DNA from: Rhizobiales bacterium Y(2018)
Lineage (GTDB): Bacteria; Pseudomonadota; Alphaproteobacteria; Rhizobiales; Aestuariivirgaceae
NCBI GenBank assembly: GCA_005502925.1
Contig: SCPD01000010.1
Coordinates: 124,001 to 188,000 of the forward strand
Direction of reading: 5' to 3'
Length of the DNA stretch: 64,000 nucleotides
Shown here: positions 33,785 through 43,570 of the stretch, in pieces
Layout of the letters: the number at the start of each line of letters is the position of its first letter
Numbering within the stretch: position 1 is the stretch's first letter
Made by a program: the position numbers and the translations under genes
The notes under the pieces: generated by a model
What the model was told of the DNA's origin: nothing
Databases searched by the model: none
What the model saw: the letters and a program-made list of their open reading frames with translations, nothing else

Positions 33785-34981
33785 TCAACGCCGCGCTTTC
33801 GCCAGCATGGCGAGATGTACCAGCGCGCTGAGTCCTGCGCAAATGGCAAGTACCCAATAGCCGATCATGAAATGATGATCCTGCGCCGATCCCACGCCTT
33901 GCGAGATGACGGCGCTCACCCCCATTTGCAGGAAGCCGAGAAGGCCGGCAGCGGTGCCGAAGAGTTGCGGGTCGATGCTGATGGCGCGAACGGTGCCATT
34001 GGGAATGGTGAGGCCGTTGCCAAGGGCGCAGAGCAGCATCGGCAGGAAGATCGCAGCCGGGGTCAGGAAGCCCATCAGGGCCAGGACCAGGCACAGGGTG
34101 GCTCCGGCAAAGGTCAGGCTGTTGCCGATCAGCACCATCTGATCGTTACCGATGCGTTCGGAATAGCGCCCCGAGAAAAAGTTGCCGATCATGTAGCCGA
34201 CCGAGACCGGGATGAACCAGAGAGCATATTCCATGGCCGAGCGGCCCATGATGTTGACGGTGAGAAACGGCGCGAAAGCGAGGAAGGTGAAGAACACGGC
34301 GCTGGCGAAAGCGAGCGATGTGGCGTAACCGCGAAATTGGCCCGAAGCGAAGATCCGGCCGTAATGTGCGCTTTGCCACAGACGGCCGTCGGTGCGGCGA
34401 TTGATATTCGTCTCATGCAAGGTGAACCAGGCGATGACGAGAGTCAGCGCGCCGATGAGGGCCAGGAGCACGAAGCTCGAGCGGAAGCCCCACAGCTGAT
34501 CGAGATAACCGCCGATCGCCGGCGCGATCATCGGCGCCAGCACCCAGGCCATGGTGATGTAGCCCAGCACGCTCGCGGCCTTTTCGCCCTGATAGAGATC
34601 GCGCACGATGGCGCGCGACAGGACGATGCCGGAAGCCCCACCCAGCGCCTGCACCAGGCGGGCGGCGATCAGCGTCTCGATCGTCGTGGCGAGCGCCGAA
34701 GCGATGCTGGCGATGACGAACAAGGCAAGGCCGGCCAGCAGAAGCGGGCGCCGGCCATAGCGGTCCGACAGCGGGCCGTAGAAGAGCTGGCAGACGGCGA
34801 GTCCGATCAGATACAGCGTGAGTGTCAGCTGCACCGTGCCGTAGGAGACGCCGAAGGTCGCCTGCAGGCCCGGCATCGAAGGCATGAAGATATTGAGCGC
34901 CAGAGGTCCGATGGCGCTGACCGTGACCAGAATCAAAAAAGGCGGGCGGCGCGCGGCCGATGACGCGAGGCGATCTGACAT
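33785..34981 (-). CDS. Bcr/CflA-family multidrug MFS exporter
   Basis: 398-residue, about twelve-segment drug:proton antiporter of the DHA1 group. It opens MSDRLASSAARRPPFLILVTVSA, with SDRYGRRPLLLAGLALF (loop 2-3 motif) near residue 72, then GASGIVLSRAIVRDLYQG (motif C-like, near 122), and RYSERIGNDQM in the later half. Bcr-type proteins export bicyclomycin, sulfonamides, or in physiology dipeptides and cysteine. It is a single gene on the minus strand, convergent with rlmJ. Substrate is not predictable. Confidence 0.9.
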   Translation of the reverse strand: MSDRLASSAARRPPFLILVTVSAIGPLALNIFMPSMPGLQATFGVSYGTVQLTLTLYLIGLAVCQLFYGPLSDRYGRRPLLLAGLALFVIASIASALATTIETLIAARLVQALGGASGIVLSRAIVRDLYQGEKAASVLGYITMAWVLAPMIAPAIGGYLDQLWGFRSSFVLLALIGALTLVIAWFTLHETNINRRTDGRLWQSAHYGRIFASGQFRGYATSLAFASAVFFTFLAFAPFLTVNIMGRSAMEYALWFIPVSVGYMIGNFFSGRYSERIGNDQMVLIGNSLTFAGATLCLVLALMGFLTPAAIFLPMLLCALGNGLTIPNGTVRAISIDPQLFGTAAGLLGFLQMGVSAVISQGVGSAQDHHFMIGYWVLAICAGLSALVHLAMLAKARR

Positions 34982-35128
34982 GGGACCTTTCGGGGAATAG
35001 AGTTCCCCTTATAGGCGTAGCAGCGGCTTATCCCAATAGCCTTGCGGCTGACGGACATGTGGCTGTTGCATAGCGTGGCTTGACAGAAGGTGCTGTGGCG
35101 CGAAAATCGGAAGAAGAGGGGGTGAGCC

Positions 35129-36121
35129 TTGAGCACACAGCACGCCCGTGCCTTGCGGCCTCGCACGCTATTACCCGGAGACGGGGCGGCCTGCGCGCGC
35201 CTGATGCGCAAGGTCACGCCGCTCGATGAGCGGCTCGACAGGCGGCTTGCCCAGGTCATCGACGATCTTCTCGATGAGGACCGGCTCATCGGCGGCCTCA
35301 TCGAAGATTATGACGTTACGGGAGCGCGCACCGTCGTCGCGGCGACGTTGTCGGCTTTCGTCACGCCGGAATTCCAGCAGACTTATCTCGCCAAGCCGTG
35401 GCCCTGCCTCACCAACTGGCTGCTCAAGCGTTGCTTTGGCGGTGGCAGCGACATCTTTCTCGATCGGGCCCAGCAGGCACAGGGCAATCTCAGCCGCGGC
35501 CTCGATCTGGTGATGCTCGATTATGTCCAGACGCCGATGGATTTCACCTCGCCCGAAGGCCGCCGCATCATGACGGTGTTCTTCCCGTTCTACCTGTCGA
35601 TCCATCGCGGCTACAATCTCAATTCGATGATCGTCGAAGCGGGCGCCATGTATGGGCAGATGGCGCTCAGCGCCGGCTTCCGGCTCTATCGCGAGCTCGA
35701 TCTCGACGCTGAGCCACCGGCGGAGCCTGTGCCACACGGCGAGCCGTCCAAGCGAGCGGTCTATTATTTCCAGCGCGAGATGGCCACCGACACGCCACCC
35801 TCGACGCCGGTCTCGGCCGTCTTCACTTATCTGGAGCCGCGCTTCCGGTTCACCGCCGGCGAGCAGCGCATGCTGTTGCGCGCCATCGACGGCCTCACCG
35901 ACGAGGAGATCGCCGGTACGCTCGCGGTCTCACGCGATGCGGTCAAGCAGACCTGGCGCTCGATCTACGACCATGTCATCCAGGTGATGCCAGATCTGGT
36001 CGATCGCGGTCAGGCCGCCGGGGGTGAAGGGGCGCGCGGGCAGGAGAAGCGCCGGCGCATCGTCGCCTATGTGCGCGACAATGCGCAGGAACTCAGGCCG
36101 CATTATCTCCGGCGCGGCTGA
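35129..36121 (+). CDS. Protein with C-terminal LuxR-type helix-turn-helix
   Basis: 330-residue protein. The last third has a LuxR/GerE-type helix-turn-helix: FTAGEQRMLLRAIDGLTDEEIAGTLAVSRDAVKQTW at about residues 247-282, with the DEEIAxxLxVSxxAVK core. The first two-thirds carry no domain I know; it contains VTGARTVVAATLSAF and a long helical NLSRGLDLVMLDYVQTPMDF region. It may be a sensor-regulator for a small ligand. Translation starts at TTG 35129 with AGAGGGGG six bases upstream. It converges tightly with the choX-like gene; the stops abut. The role is unknown. Confidence 0.72.
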   Translation: MSTQHARALRPRTLLPGDGAACARLMRKVTPLDERLDRRLAQVIDDLLDEDRLIGGLIEDYDVTGARTVVAATLSAFVTPEFQQTYLAKPWPCLTNWLLKRCFGGGSDIFLDRAQQAQGNLSRGLDLVMLDYVQTPMDFTSPEGRRIMTVFFPFYLSIHRGYNLNSMIVEAGAMYGQMALSAGFRLYRELDLDAEPPAEPVPHGEPSKRAVYYFQREMATDTPPSTPVSAVFTYLEPRFRFTAGEQRMLLRAIDGLTDEEIAGTLAVSRDAVKQTWRSIYDHVIQVMPDLVDRGQAAGGEGARGQEKRRRIVAYVRDNAQELRPHYLRRG

Positions 36122-37059
36122 TCATTTCGCGAGTGCCGCCTCGACGAGAGGCAAAGCCTCGTTCTTGCCGTCGAAGGACATGACGCCCTCCAGCCATTTC
36201 TTCACCTTCTCGGGGTGCTTCTGCATCATGAGGCGCGCCGCCTCGTCGGCCGACTTGCCTTGAGTCATGACCAGATCCATGCCGGCATTTTCGTAGTCGA
36301 TATCGAAGACGACATTGGTGAGAAGCCTGGCGGCATTGGACAGTCGTCGGCATAGCCGCGCCGGACGATGGTGCGCACCGTGGCGCCGCCGAAATCCGGT
36401 CCGAACTCGACATCGCCGCCGGCCAGATAGGTCATCTGATAGCTGAGATTCATCGGGTGTGGCTGCCAGCCAAGGAAAACGATCCACTCGCTCTTCGGAA
36501 TGCTGCGTTCGACCTGCGCCAGCATGCCGGCTTCACTCGATTCGACGATTTCCCAATCCTTGAGTCCGTGCCGTCCGGCCGCGACCATATCGAGCAGCGG
36601 CTGGTTGCTGCCGGGCTCGATGGCGTAAATCTTGGTGCCGAATTTGTCGGCATGGGCGGCGAGATCCGCGAAAGACTTCACACCCGCGTCGGCCACGTAA
36701 TTGGGGACCGCCAGGGTGTATTTCGCGCCTTCGAGATTGGTGACGAGGGGAACGACCGAGCCCTCGTCGTAATAGGCTTTGAACTGCTCGTCCTGGATCG
36801 GGCGCCAGTTGCCGAGAAATACGTCGAGGTCGCCGCCCTTCAGCATCTCATAGGTCACGTTCAGGCCGAGGAGATTCTGTTCCGGCTTGTAGCCCAGCGC
36901 GTCAAACAGGGCGGCGATGGTGGCGTTGGTGAGCGCTATATCGGTCCAGCCGAGATCAGAAATGCGGACCTTCTGGCAGGCTTCCTTGTCGGCGGCGACA
37001 GCGCTTCCGGCAAGACCCAGGCCGGCGGCGAAAACAAACGTGACGATCGGCTTTTTCAT
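36122..37059 (-). pseudogene. Choline/glycine-betaine-type substrate-binding protein, frameshifted
   Basis: Encodes a type II periplasmic ligand-binding protein of the ChoX/OpuAC family. A signal peptide (residues 1-23, ending AVAADK) is followed by the aromatic ligand-box residues in DLGWTDI, FLGNWRP and LGWQPHPMN. The frame starting at 37059 reads correctly to GYADDCP and then loses register at about 36338-36340; the next frame resumes with NAARLLTNVVFDIDYENAG and runs to a stop at 36122 with a normal C-terminus. One deleted base after TGTCC accounts for this. As it stands the product is 264 residues with a foreign tail. No ATPase or permease gene is adjacent. A TTGACA at 37115-37120 (minus strand) is a possible -35 box. 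Confidence 0.85.
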
Positions 37060-37129
37060 TTCAGCTCCCTTTGGTTCTTGTCGTTTGCCGAGAGCCTATG
37101 AGGGTTGTATTCTTTGTCAATTCAAAAAA

Positions 37130-37163
37130 TTGGTAGAGCGTACAATTTTTTGGTAGAGTACAC
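37130..37163. promoter_or_regulatory. 20-base-spaced direct repeats between choX-like and betI-like genes
   Basis: TTGGTAGAG occurs at 37130-37138 and at 37150-37158, exactly 20 bases (two helical turns) apart, within TTGGTAGAGCGTACAA and TTGGTAGAGTACAC. A TACAAT (37141-37146) between them could be the -10 box of the TetR gene, and the choX-side TTGACA lies just beyond. Placement fits an operator for the TetR protein that controls both divergent genes; binding is inferred from position. Confidence 0.5.
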
Positions 37164-37169
37164 AGAATT

Positions 37170-37790
37170 ATGGGAACAGCCAGCAAGACCAAAATCCGTA
37201 TCAAGGATGTGCGGCGCATCGAGCTGATCGAGGCGGCTTACCGGGTTTTCCTGGCCGACGGGCTGAACGGACTGACGACCACGCGCATCTGCCGGGAGGC
37301 CGGCATGTCGCAAGGCATCCTGACCTATTATTTCAAGAACAAGGACGAGGTGCTCTTCCAGATGGTCCGGCACAGCAACCGGCTGCTGGTGGAGGACATC
37401 ATTGCCCGCCTGCGCCGGGCGCGGACGGGCTGGGAGCGCCTTCTGGCTGTCATCGAAGGCAATTTCCCGGAACGCCATTACGATGCCAACACCGCCAAGG
37501 CCTGGGTGTCTTTTTTCGCCGCCGCGGCCTCGAACGACCGTTATGCCATGCTGCAGCAGTTCTTCTATCGCCGGCTCAGATCGAATCTCGCCTCGGCGCT
37601 CGCGGGCAATCTGGCGCCCGGCGAACTCGATCATTTCGCGTGCGGCTTCGCGGCGATGATCGATGGGCTGTGGCTGAGGCGCGGCTGCACCGGAGACCTG
37701 ACGGCGGCCGAGGCCGTCAGACTCGTGACCGGCTATTCGGAGCGTGCTTTGGGGCCCGCCGTCGTGGCGCGGCTGCGGGCGTCGGAATAG
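37170..37790 (+). CDS. TetR-family regulator, BetI-like
   Basis: 206-residue regulator. The helix-turn-helix is at about residues 35-57 (TTTRICREAGMSQGILTYYFKNKDEVLF). The ligand domain has the BetI-like region WVSFFAAAASNDRYAMLQQFFYRRLRSNL, close to the WLAFW...LRRLxSNL pattern of BetI, the choline-responsive repressor of betaine synthesis. It is divergent from a ChoX-like binding protein gene, which supports a choline or betaine link. ATG 37170 lacks a strong ribosome site. I withhold the symbol as no bet gene is in the window. Repression of the divergent gene and of itself is inferred. Confidence 0.85.
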   Translation: MGTASKTKIRIKDVRRIELIEAAYRVFLADGLNGLTTTRICREAGMSQGILTYYFKNKDEVLFQMVRHSNRLLVEDIIARLRRARTGWERLLAVIEGNFPERHYDANTAKAWVSFFAAAASNDRYAMLQQFFYRRLRSNLASALAGNLAPGELDHFACGFAAMIDGLWLRRGCTGDLTAAEAVRLVTGYSERALGPAVVARLRASE

Positions 37791-37793
37791 ATA

Positions 37794-38165
37794 TCAGGTG
37801 TGGTCCTCGCCGGCAGCGAACAGCCTTTCGACCAGCCTGCCGAGCGCAATGGCCAGAGCGAGGACGAAGGCCATGAAGGCCGCGAGCGTCACAAACCCCG
37901 CGGCCTCATAGGCCGAAACCGCCAGATGGGCGCCGGGCCTGACCAGCAAGGCGGCGACGATGGCGATGGAAAAGAACGCGAGTTCCGTGAGAGAGGGCTT
38001 TTGGAACTCGCGTCTCGCCCCCACGACTCCAAGGAGCATGAGGGCAAGGAGAAATGCGAGGCTGCCGGAAGGCAGGCTGACAATCGTGGTCACAATGGCG
38101 GCAAGGCCCAAAGCGGGCAGAAACTGGGCGCGGCGCAGGCTGAAGCTGAGCGGACGAAAAGGCAT
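37794..38165 (-). CDS. Small membrane protein of unknown function
   Basis: 123 residues with about three hydrophobic segments (about residues 15-45, 64-78 and 88-108). GGGGGT lies five bases before ATG 38165, which is why I prefer this start over upstream in-frame codons. It ends three bases from the stop of the BetI-like gene, convergent with it. No family recognised. Confidence 0.62.
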   Translation of the reverse strand: MPFRPLSFSLRRAQFLPALGLAAIVTTIVSLPSGSLAFLLALMLLGVVGARREFQKPSLTELAFFSIAIVAALLVRPGAHLAVSAYEAAGFVTLAAFMAFVLALAIALGRLVERLFAAGEDHT

Positions 38166-38344
38166 AGATAACCCCCGGCTGCCGTGAGCGGGCATGACAC
38201 TTCGCCGGGCTGCGGCGAATTTCGTCAGCCCATTCAAGCAATTAGAATTCTCGCCCTCTGACAAGTCGGTCAGCCTGATTAGGTTGACGCGATTGGCAGA
38301 GGCTCACAATCCCCTTTTTGGGGAGGGCAACATTGTTTTGGAAA

Positions 38345-38390
38345 GTGCAAAAAGTGGAGCGCCCGGTCTTCGGCGAGCGGGCGCTCTCCC
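38345..38390 (-). terminator. Rho-independent terminator of the TPR-protein gene
   Basis: On the minus strand GAGCGCCCG (38386-38378) pairs with CGGGCGCTC (38365-38357), followed by CACTTTTTGC. It lies eight bases after the stop of the TPR-protein gene. The other 190 bases up to 38166-38344 hold no gene that I can support. Confidence 0.75.
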
Positions 38391-38397
38391 CGGCAGC

Positions 38398-38925
38398 TCA
38401 GTTCAGGCCGCTGTCGATATGTTCCGCGAGCTCCTGATATTCCTCGCAGGTCGTGCCGCAGCGATTGGCGATCTCGGTCAATTGCGACTTGGCGAGATCG
38501 ATGCGGCCGGCGGCGACATAACCCTCACCCAGATATTCGCGCGCCAGCACGAAATTGGGATCGATCTCGATGGCCTTGTGGTAATAGCCGAAAGCCTCGT
38601 CGAGACGGCCCGACTTGCGGTGGCTGTAGCCGATATAATTCAGCACGCGCGGATCATTCTGATTGCGCACGGCGGCGAGAACGCTCAGTGCCCAGTCATA
38701 TTCGCCGGCCTGCGCCAGCGCGCGGCCCTGCTGATAAAGATCCTCGTCGGGCAAGACGCCGGAGGACGCCTTCACGCATTTGCCTTTTTTCACCACTTCG
38801 CCCTTCTTGCATTTCTTAGGCGTGGTGCCGCTGCTGTCGCCATCGCCCATCGCGTAAACGGGGGCGAAGGACGCGGCGCCGAAGCTGAGGGCGATGATCG
38901 TGGCCAAGGCGAGATGAATCTTCAT
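38398..38925 (-). CDS. Exported tetratricopeptide-repeat protein
   Basis: 175 residues. Signal peptide (residues 1-25, ending APVYAMGD), a short Lys/Cys-rich stretch (CKKGEVVKKGKC), then about three TPR units at residues 60-165: YQQGRALAQAGEYDWALSVL, YIGYSHRKSGRLDEAFGYYHKAIEID and YLGEGYVAAGRIDLAKSQL. A CGTTC pair at the end may form a disulfide. TPR proteins bind other proteins; no partner is suggested by neighbours. Followed by a clear terminator. Confidence 0.85.
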   Translation of the reverse strand: MKIHLALATIIALSFGAASFAPVYAMGDGDSSGTTPKKCKKGEVVKKGKCVKASSGVLPDEDLYQQGRALAQAGEYDWALSVLAAVRNQNDPRVLNYIGYSHRKSGRLDEAFGYYHKAIEIDPNFVLAREYLGEGYVAAGRIDLAKSQLTEIANRCGTTCEEYQELAEHIDSGLN

Positions 38926-39105
38926 AATCTGTCCTCCAGGGAGCGAATACGAGCTTATTACGTCCCGGGGCTCATTTCCATTCCTTCATACCGCATGCTC
39001 CGCCGGTGAACTCTCGATGAACCCGCCATTCAGACGAGGCTCACAGCAATTCCGTCATCCTCCCGCCATCGATCGGACATGATCGCAACCTGTTGGAGGT
39101 CAATT

Positions 39106-39540
39106 ATGACGAAGTTCTCACTGCACAAAGTCGCGCTGGCCGCCTGCGGCGGCGTGGCCGCTCTGATGGTAACCCTTTCCGTGGCCGTGCCGGCGGACGC
39201 GGCCACCGGCCGCTCCAAGTTCGAGGCGAGCCCGGAAGAGCTGCGCCGCCATTGCTGGCGCATCGACGAGACGTTCTGGAAGAGCAAACGCCGCTATGGC
39301 TGCGGCGATGTGGTTCGTTGCTCCGATGGTAGCTGCGTGAGGATCGTGATCGTGGAACCGCCCCCGCCGCCGACTTACGATCCGCCCACGCTTTTCTTCA
39401 AGCGTGAGCCGGGCAAGAATGGCGATGGCGGTGGTGGCCCTGGTGGCGGTCGCGGCAACAACCGTGACGGTGGTAAAAAGGGTAGCGGCGGAAGCAGCAG
39501 CAGTGGCTCCGCGGCCGGCGGCCCGAATGGCCCGAATTAA
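39106..39540 (+). CDS. Exported Cys-containing protein with Gly/Asn/Ser-rich tail
   Basis: 144 residues. GGAGGTCAATT precedes ATG 39106. A signal peptide (about residues 1-33, ending AATG) is followed by a small domain with four cysteines (HCWRID, YGCGD, RCSDGSC) and a proline stretch (EPPPPPTYDPPT); the C-terminal 45 residues are low-complexity Gly/Asn/Ser/Lys. The domain looks disulfide-stabilised and the tail disordered. I recognise no family; it may lie at the cell surface. Confidence 0.68.
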   Translation: MTKFSLHKVALAACGGVAALMVTLSVAVPADAATGRSKFEASPEELRRHCWRIDETFWKSKRRYGCGDVVRCSDGSCVRIVIVEPPPPPTYDPPTLFFKREPGKNGDGGGGPGGGRGNNRDGGKKGSGGSSSSGSAAGGPNGPN

Positions 39541-39560
39541 GCTCTGAAGATCATGACAAA

Positions 39561-39587
39561 GGCGGGCCTCGCATGACGGGGCCCGCC
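39561..39587. terminator. Hairpin between convergent genes, weak bidirectional terminator
   Basis: GGCGGGCC (39561-39568) pairs with GGCCCGCC (39580-39587). The U tract is poor on both strands (TTTGTC on the minus strand). Its place between two convergent stops fits a shared transcript end. Confidence 0.45.
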
Positions 39588-39589
39588 GG

Positions 39590-39901
39590 TCATTTGGCCG
39601 GGGTTCTGAGTTCGAGCAGCTTGGCGGCGAAGACTGCCAGGAAAACCAGGCTCACGATCACGACCAGCAGCGTATCGCTCGTCGGCGCCAGGGTGACGAG
39701 GTTCTTCGCCTCGGCGGTGAGGAAGCTCGCTTGCGAGGGGATGGCGCTCACGATCATCAGCGCGAGGATCGCGGCGATGAGGCCAAGCGCGAAAAGCCCC
39801 ATGACGAGATGGGTGCGCGCCGCGAAATCGCGATAGCGTTCCATGATCTGTCTTACCCGCATGCTTGTCATCCGTTGTCGTCGTTCTTCGATGCTGCTCA
39901 T
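39590..39901 (-). CDS. Small membrane protein with two hydrophobic segments
   Basis: 103 residues: a basic N-terminus (MSSIEERRQRMTSMRVRQIMERYRDFA), then hydrophobic segments at about 33-54 and 75-95. The start is uncertain; internal ATGs at about residues 11 and 14 are alternatives. No family recognised. Convergent with the exported protein gene across the hairpin. Confidence 0.6.
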   Translation of the reverse strand: MSSIEERRQRMTSMRVRQIMERYRDFAARTHLVMGLFALGLIAAILALMIVSAIPSQASFLTAEAKNLVTLAPTSDTLLVVIVSLVFLAVFAAKLLELRTPAK

Positions 39902-39969
39902 ATGGGCGAGCTTTGTGCGCCCTTCGGGCCGGACCTGTGGCGAAACGATGATCTTCCGTTAACGGAGGA

Positions 39970-41145
39970 TTAAACGGCCGTCGGATCGAAGTCGTAGATC
40001 CAGGAGAGGCGCGAGAGAAAATCTTCAGGCTTGGTGATGCGCAGCACAAGGTTGCGCGCCAAACGCACCGGCCCGCGGGCGTGATAGATGGAACCGAGCC
40101 GAAGCGATTCTGCGACGATGCGCTGGGTGCGCGGCAAGCGCAGCGCCTGATAGGCGCGCAACGCACCGACCATGGTGTCGCTTGTCTGGATGTTGCGGGC
40201 CAGGACCACGGCGTCCTCGAGCGCCATGGCCGCCCCTTGCGCCAGATAGGGCAGGGAGGCATGAGCGGCATCGCCAATGAGAGCGACGCGGCCCATTGTC
40301 CATGTCCGGGCAGTGGCGCGGCTGGCGGCCGCCCATTTCTGCCAGGCAGTGGGCAAGGCCAGAACCCGGCGAAGCTCCGAATGGGCGTCCGGAAAAAGGG
40401 CTGGAAGCTCGTCAGAAGCGGCCGCCGCCGACCATCCATCGCCCCGCCAGTCTCCGTCCAAAGTGGCAGCCACCACATTGAGCGCCTTTCCGCCTTGCAC
40501 CGGATAGTGAACCACGTGGCCGCCGCGGCAGAGCCAGAGCGTCACATTGGCGAGCGGATCGGCGAATGTCACGGCGAGCGGAGCCAGGGCCCGAAACAGA
40601 GTCTCGGCATGGCGTACCGGCGGGCCGTCGGCGAGAAGTGCAGTCCGGATTGCCGAGCGGATCCCGTCGGCGCCGAGCAGGGCCTCGCCCATGAGGGCGG
40701 TTCCGCCCGTCTTGACCTCGACATGCTCGCCCCGGTCGGCAAAACCCGTCACGGGCGAGGCGGTCGTGAGCGTAATGCCGGGTTGGGCTGCGGCGGCATC
40801 AACCAGTCCGGCGAGGAGGTCGGCGCGATGAATGACCCGGTAGGGGGCCCCGAAGCGCCGTTCGAAGGAGGCACCCAGCGGAACTTGCTGCAGGATCCGG
40901 CCGCTATGGCCGTCCCGGATGCTGATGCCGGGCGGGGCGAAGCTCGCCGGCGCCACCCTTTCCCAGGCTCCCAGATAGTCGAGCGCTCTCACCGCGTTGG
41001 GACCGATCTGCAGACCGGCGCCGACCGTTTCGAAGGCCCGTGCCTGCTCGAGCACGCGGGCCTCGCGGCCGATGCGCGCGAGGCCCAGCGCGCCGGCAAG
41101 CCCGGCGATGCCGCCGCCGGCGATGAGGACGGGAAGAAGGGGCAT
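39970..41145 (-). CDS. FAD-dependent monooxygenase, UbiH/salicylate-hydroxylase type
   Basis: 391-residue group A flavin monooxygenase. N-terminal Rossmann motif LIAGGGIAGLAGALGLARIG (GxGxxG), the middle DGI motif LLGADGIRSAIR and the second FAD motif VALIGDAAHASLPYLAQGAAMALEDA. These hydroxylate aromatic rings or similar substrates with NAD(P)H. The ATG 41145 starts at the conserved PLLPVLIAGGG; longer forms would add a foreign stretch of 35 residues. It is divergent from the OsmC gene. Substrate unknown; salicylate-like or 6-hydroxynicotinate-like compounds are common for relatives. Confidence 0.9.
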   Translation of the reverse strand: MPLLPVLIAGGGIAGLAGALGLARIGREARVLEQARAFETVGAGLQIGPNAVRALDYLGAWERVAPASFAPPGISIRDGHSGRILQQVPLGASFERRFGAPYRVIHRADLLAGLVDAAAAQPGITLTTASPVTGFADRGEHVEVKTGGTALMGEALLGADGIRSAIRTALLADGPPVRHAETLFRALAPLAVTFADPLANVTLWLCRGGHVVHYPVQGGKALNVVAATLDGDWRGDGWSAAAASDELPALFPDAHSELRRVLALPTAWQKWAAASRATARTWTMGRVALIGDAAHASLPYLAQGAAMALEDAVVLARNIQTSDTMVGALRAYQALRLPRTQRIVAESLRLGSIYHARGPVRLARNLVLRITKPEDFLSRLSWIYDFDPTAV

Positions 41146-41221
41146 TTGGCCTACATATCGCCGATCCGCCCTGCCAATCCAACGCAGATCTCCTAATATG
41201 GAGGAGACAAGATCACGCAGG

Positions 41222-41737
41222 ATGACCCAGATGGACGCGACAGAACTCAAATCCCTTCAGGCTCCCCTCAAGGAGCTGTACCGCCAGGACGGCCAGGCGG
41301 CCCTGATCACCCTCAAGGCGGAAGGGCGTATCGGTGAAGGCGTGACCTGCTCGGTCGAGACCGCCCGCGCACTGGTGGAGGCCGGGCTCCATCCGGCCAC
41401 CGGCGGCTCCGGCACGCATGCCTGCTCGGGCGACATGCTGCTCCAGGCCCTGGTCGCCTGCGCCGGGGTCACCCTCAATGCGGTGGCGACGGCGCTGGGG
41501 CTCGACATCGACGAGGCCAGCGTCCGGGCGGAGGGCGATCTGGATTTCCGAGGCACGCTCGGTGTCGTGAAGGAAGCGCCGGTCGGCTTCCGCGACATCC
41601 GCCTCGTCTTCGACATCAAGGGCAAGCTTACGGATGAGCAGAAGGCCAGCCTGATCAAGCTCACGGAACGTTATTGCGTCGTCTATCAGACGCTGCGCAG
41701 CCCGCCGCCGGTAACGGTGGGGACCCGCTGGAGCTGA
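41222..41737 (+). CDS. OsmC-family protein
   Basis: 171-residue protein of the OsmC/Ohr fold, which in several members reduces organic peroxides using two cysteines. One Cys is in GTHACSGDMLLQALVACAGV, with the second eighteen or so residues on (ACAGV), and a late CVVYQTL. The start is ambiguous between ATG 41198, 41222 and 41231; GGAGGAG at 41200-41206 favours 41222. It is divergent from the FAD monooxygenase and precedes the aminotransferase. Peroxidase activity is not certain for this subgroup. Confidence 0.85.
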   Translation: MTQMDATELKSLQAPLKELYRQDGQAALITLKAEGRIGEGVTCSVETARALVEAGLHPATGGSGTHACSGDMLLQALVACAGVTLNAVATALGLDIDEASVRAEGDLDFRGTLGVVKEAPVGFRDIRLVFDIKGKLTDEQKASLIKLTERYCVVYQTLRSPPPVTVGTRWS

Positions 41738-43036
<1,299 letters not shown>

Positions 43037-43041
43037 GCATC

Positions 43042-43545
43042 ATGATGTATGACGCGTCGATTCCGGTTTTCGTGCATTTCCTCAACGGCATTGCGGCCCT
43101 CCTGCGCAAGACCGAGGCGCATGTGCAGGCCAAAAAGCTCGATCCGAATGCTTTCCTGACGGCTCGGCTGTTCCCGGACATGTTCACCTTCACCAAGCAG
43201 GTTCAGCTCGCCTGCGACTTCGCCAAGGGCACGAGCGCCCGTCTCGCCGGCGTCGCCAATCCCAGCCATGCGGATGAAGAGAAATCCTTCGACGAACTGC
43301 ATGAGCGTATCCGCAAGACCGTCGAGTTCGTGCGGGGCCTGAATAAGGAGCAGTTTGCCGACGCCGCGGAGCGCGCGATCGTCTTCAAGGTCGCCGGCAA
43401 AGAGCAGACGCTCAAGGGCGCCGACTATCTCTCGCAGGTCGGCCTGCCGAATTTCTACTTCCATGTGACGACGGCCTATGGGCTCTTGCGCCACAATGGT
43501 CTCGAGATCGGCAAAGCGGATTTCATCGCCCGTTTTGGAGACTGA
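43042..43545 (+). CDS. DUF1993-family protein
   Basis: 167-residue soluble protein; the family is widespread in proteobacteria and has no assigned function. It starts MMYDASIPVFVHFLNGIAALL, a pattern typical for the family, and has helices throughout with a conserved FDELHERIRKT segment and the ending YFHVTTAYGLLRHNGLEIGKADF. The helical bundle resembles DinB-like proteins but metal-binding histidines are not obvious. It follows the aminotransferase by five bases, so it is probably cotranscribed. Confidence 0.85.
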   Translation: MMYDASIPVFVHFLNGIAALLRKTEAHVQAKKLDPNAFLTARLFPDMFTFTKQVQLACDFAKGTSARLAGVANPSHADEEKSFDELHERIRKTVEFVRGLNKEQFADAAERAIVFKVAGKEQTLKGADYLSQVGLPNFYFHVTTAYGLLRHNGLEIGKADFIARFGD

Positions 43546-43551
43546 TTTTCT

Positions 43552-43570
43552 GAGTCAGTTGAATCGCTTA
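43552..43570 (+). repeat. 19-base direct repeat, copy A (overlaps araC 3' end)
   Basis: GAGTCAGTTGAATCGCTTA. A second copy differing at one base lies at 45416-45434 in the same orientation. The stop and last codons (Lys-Arg-Phe-Asn) of the minus-strand AraC gene are encoded within it. Confidence 0.6.
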
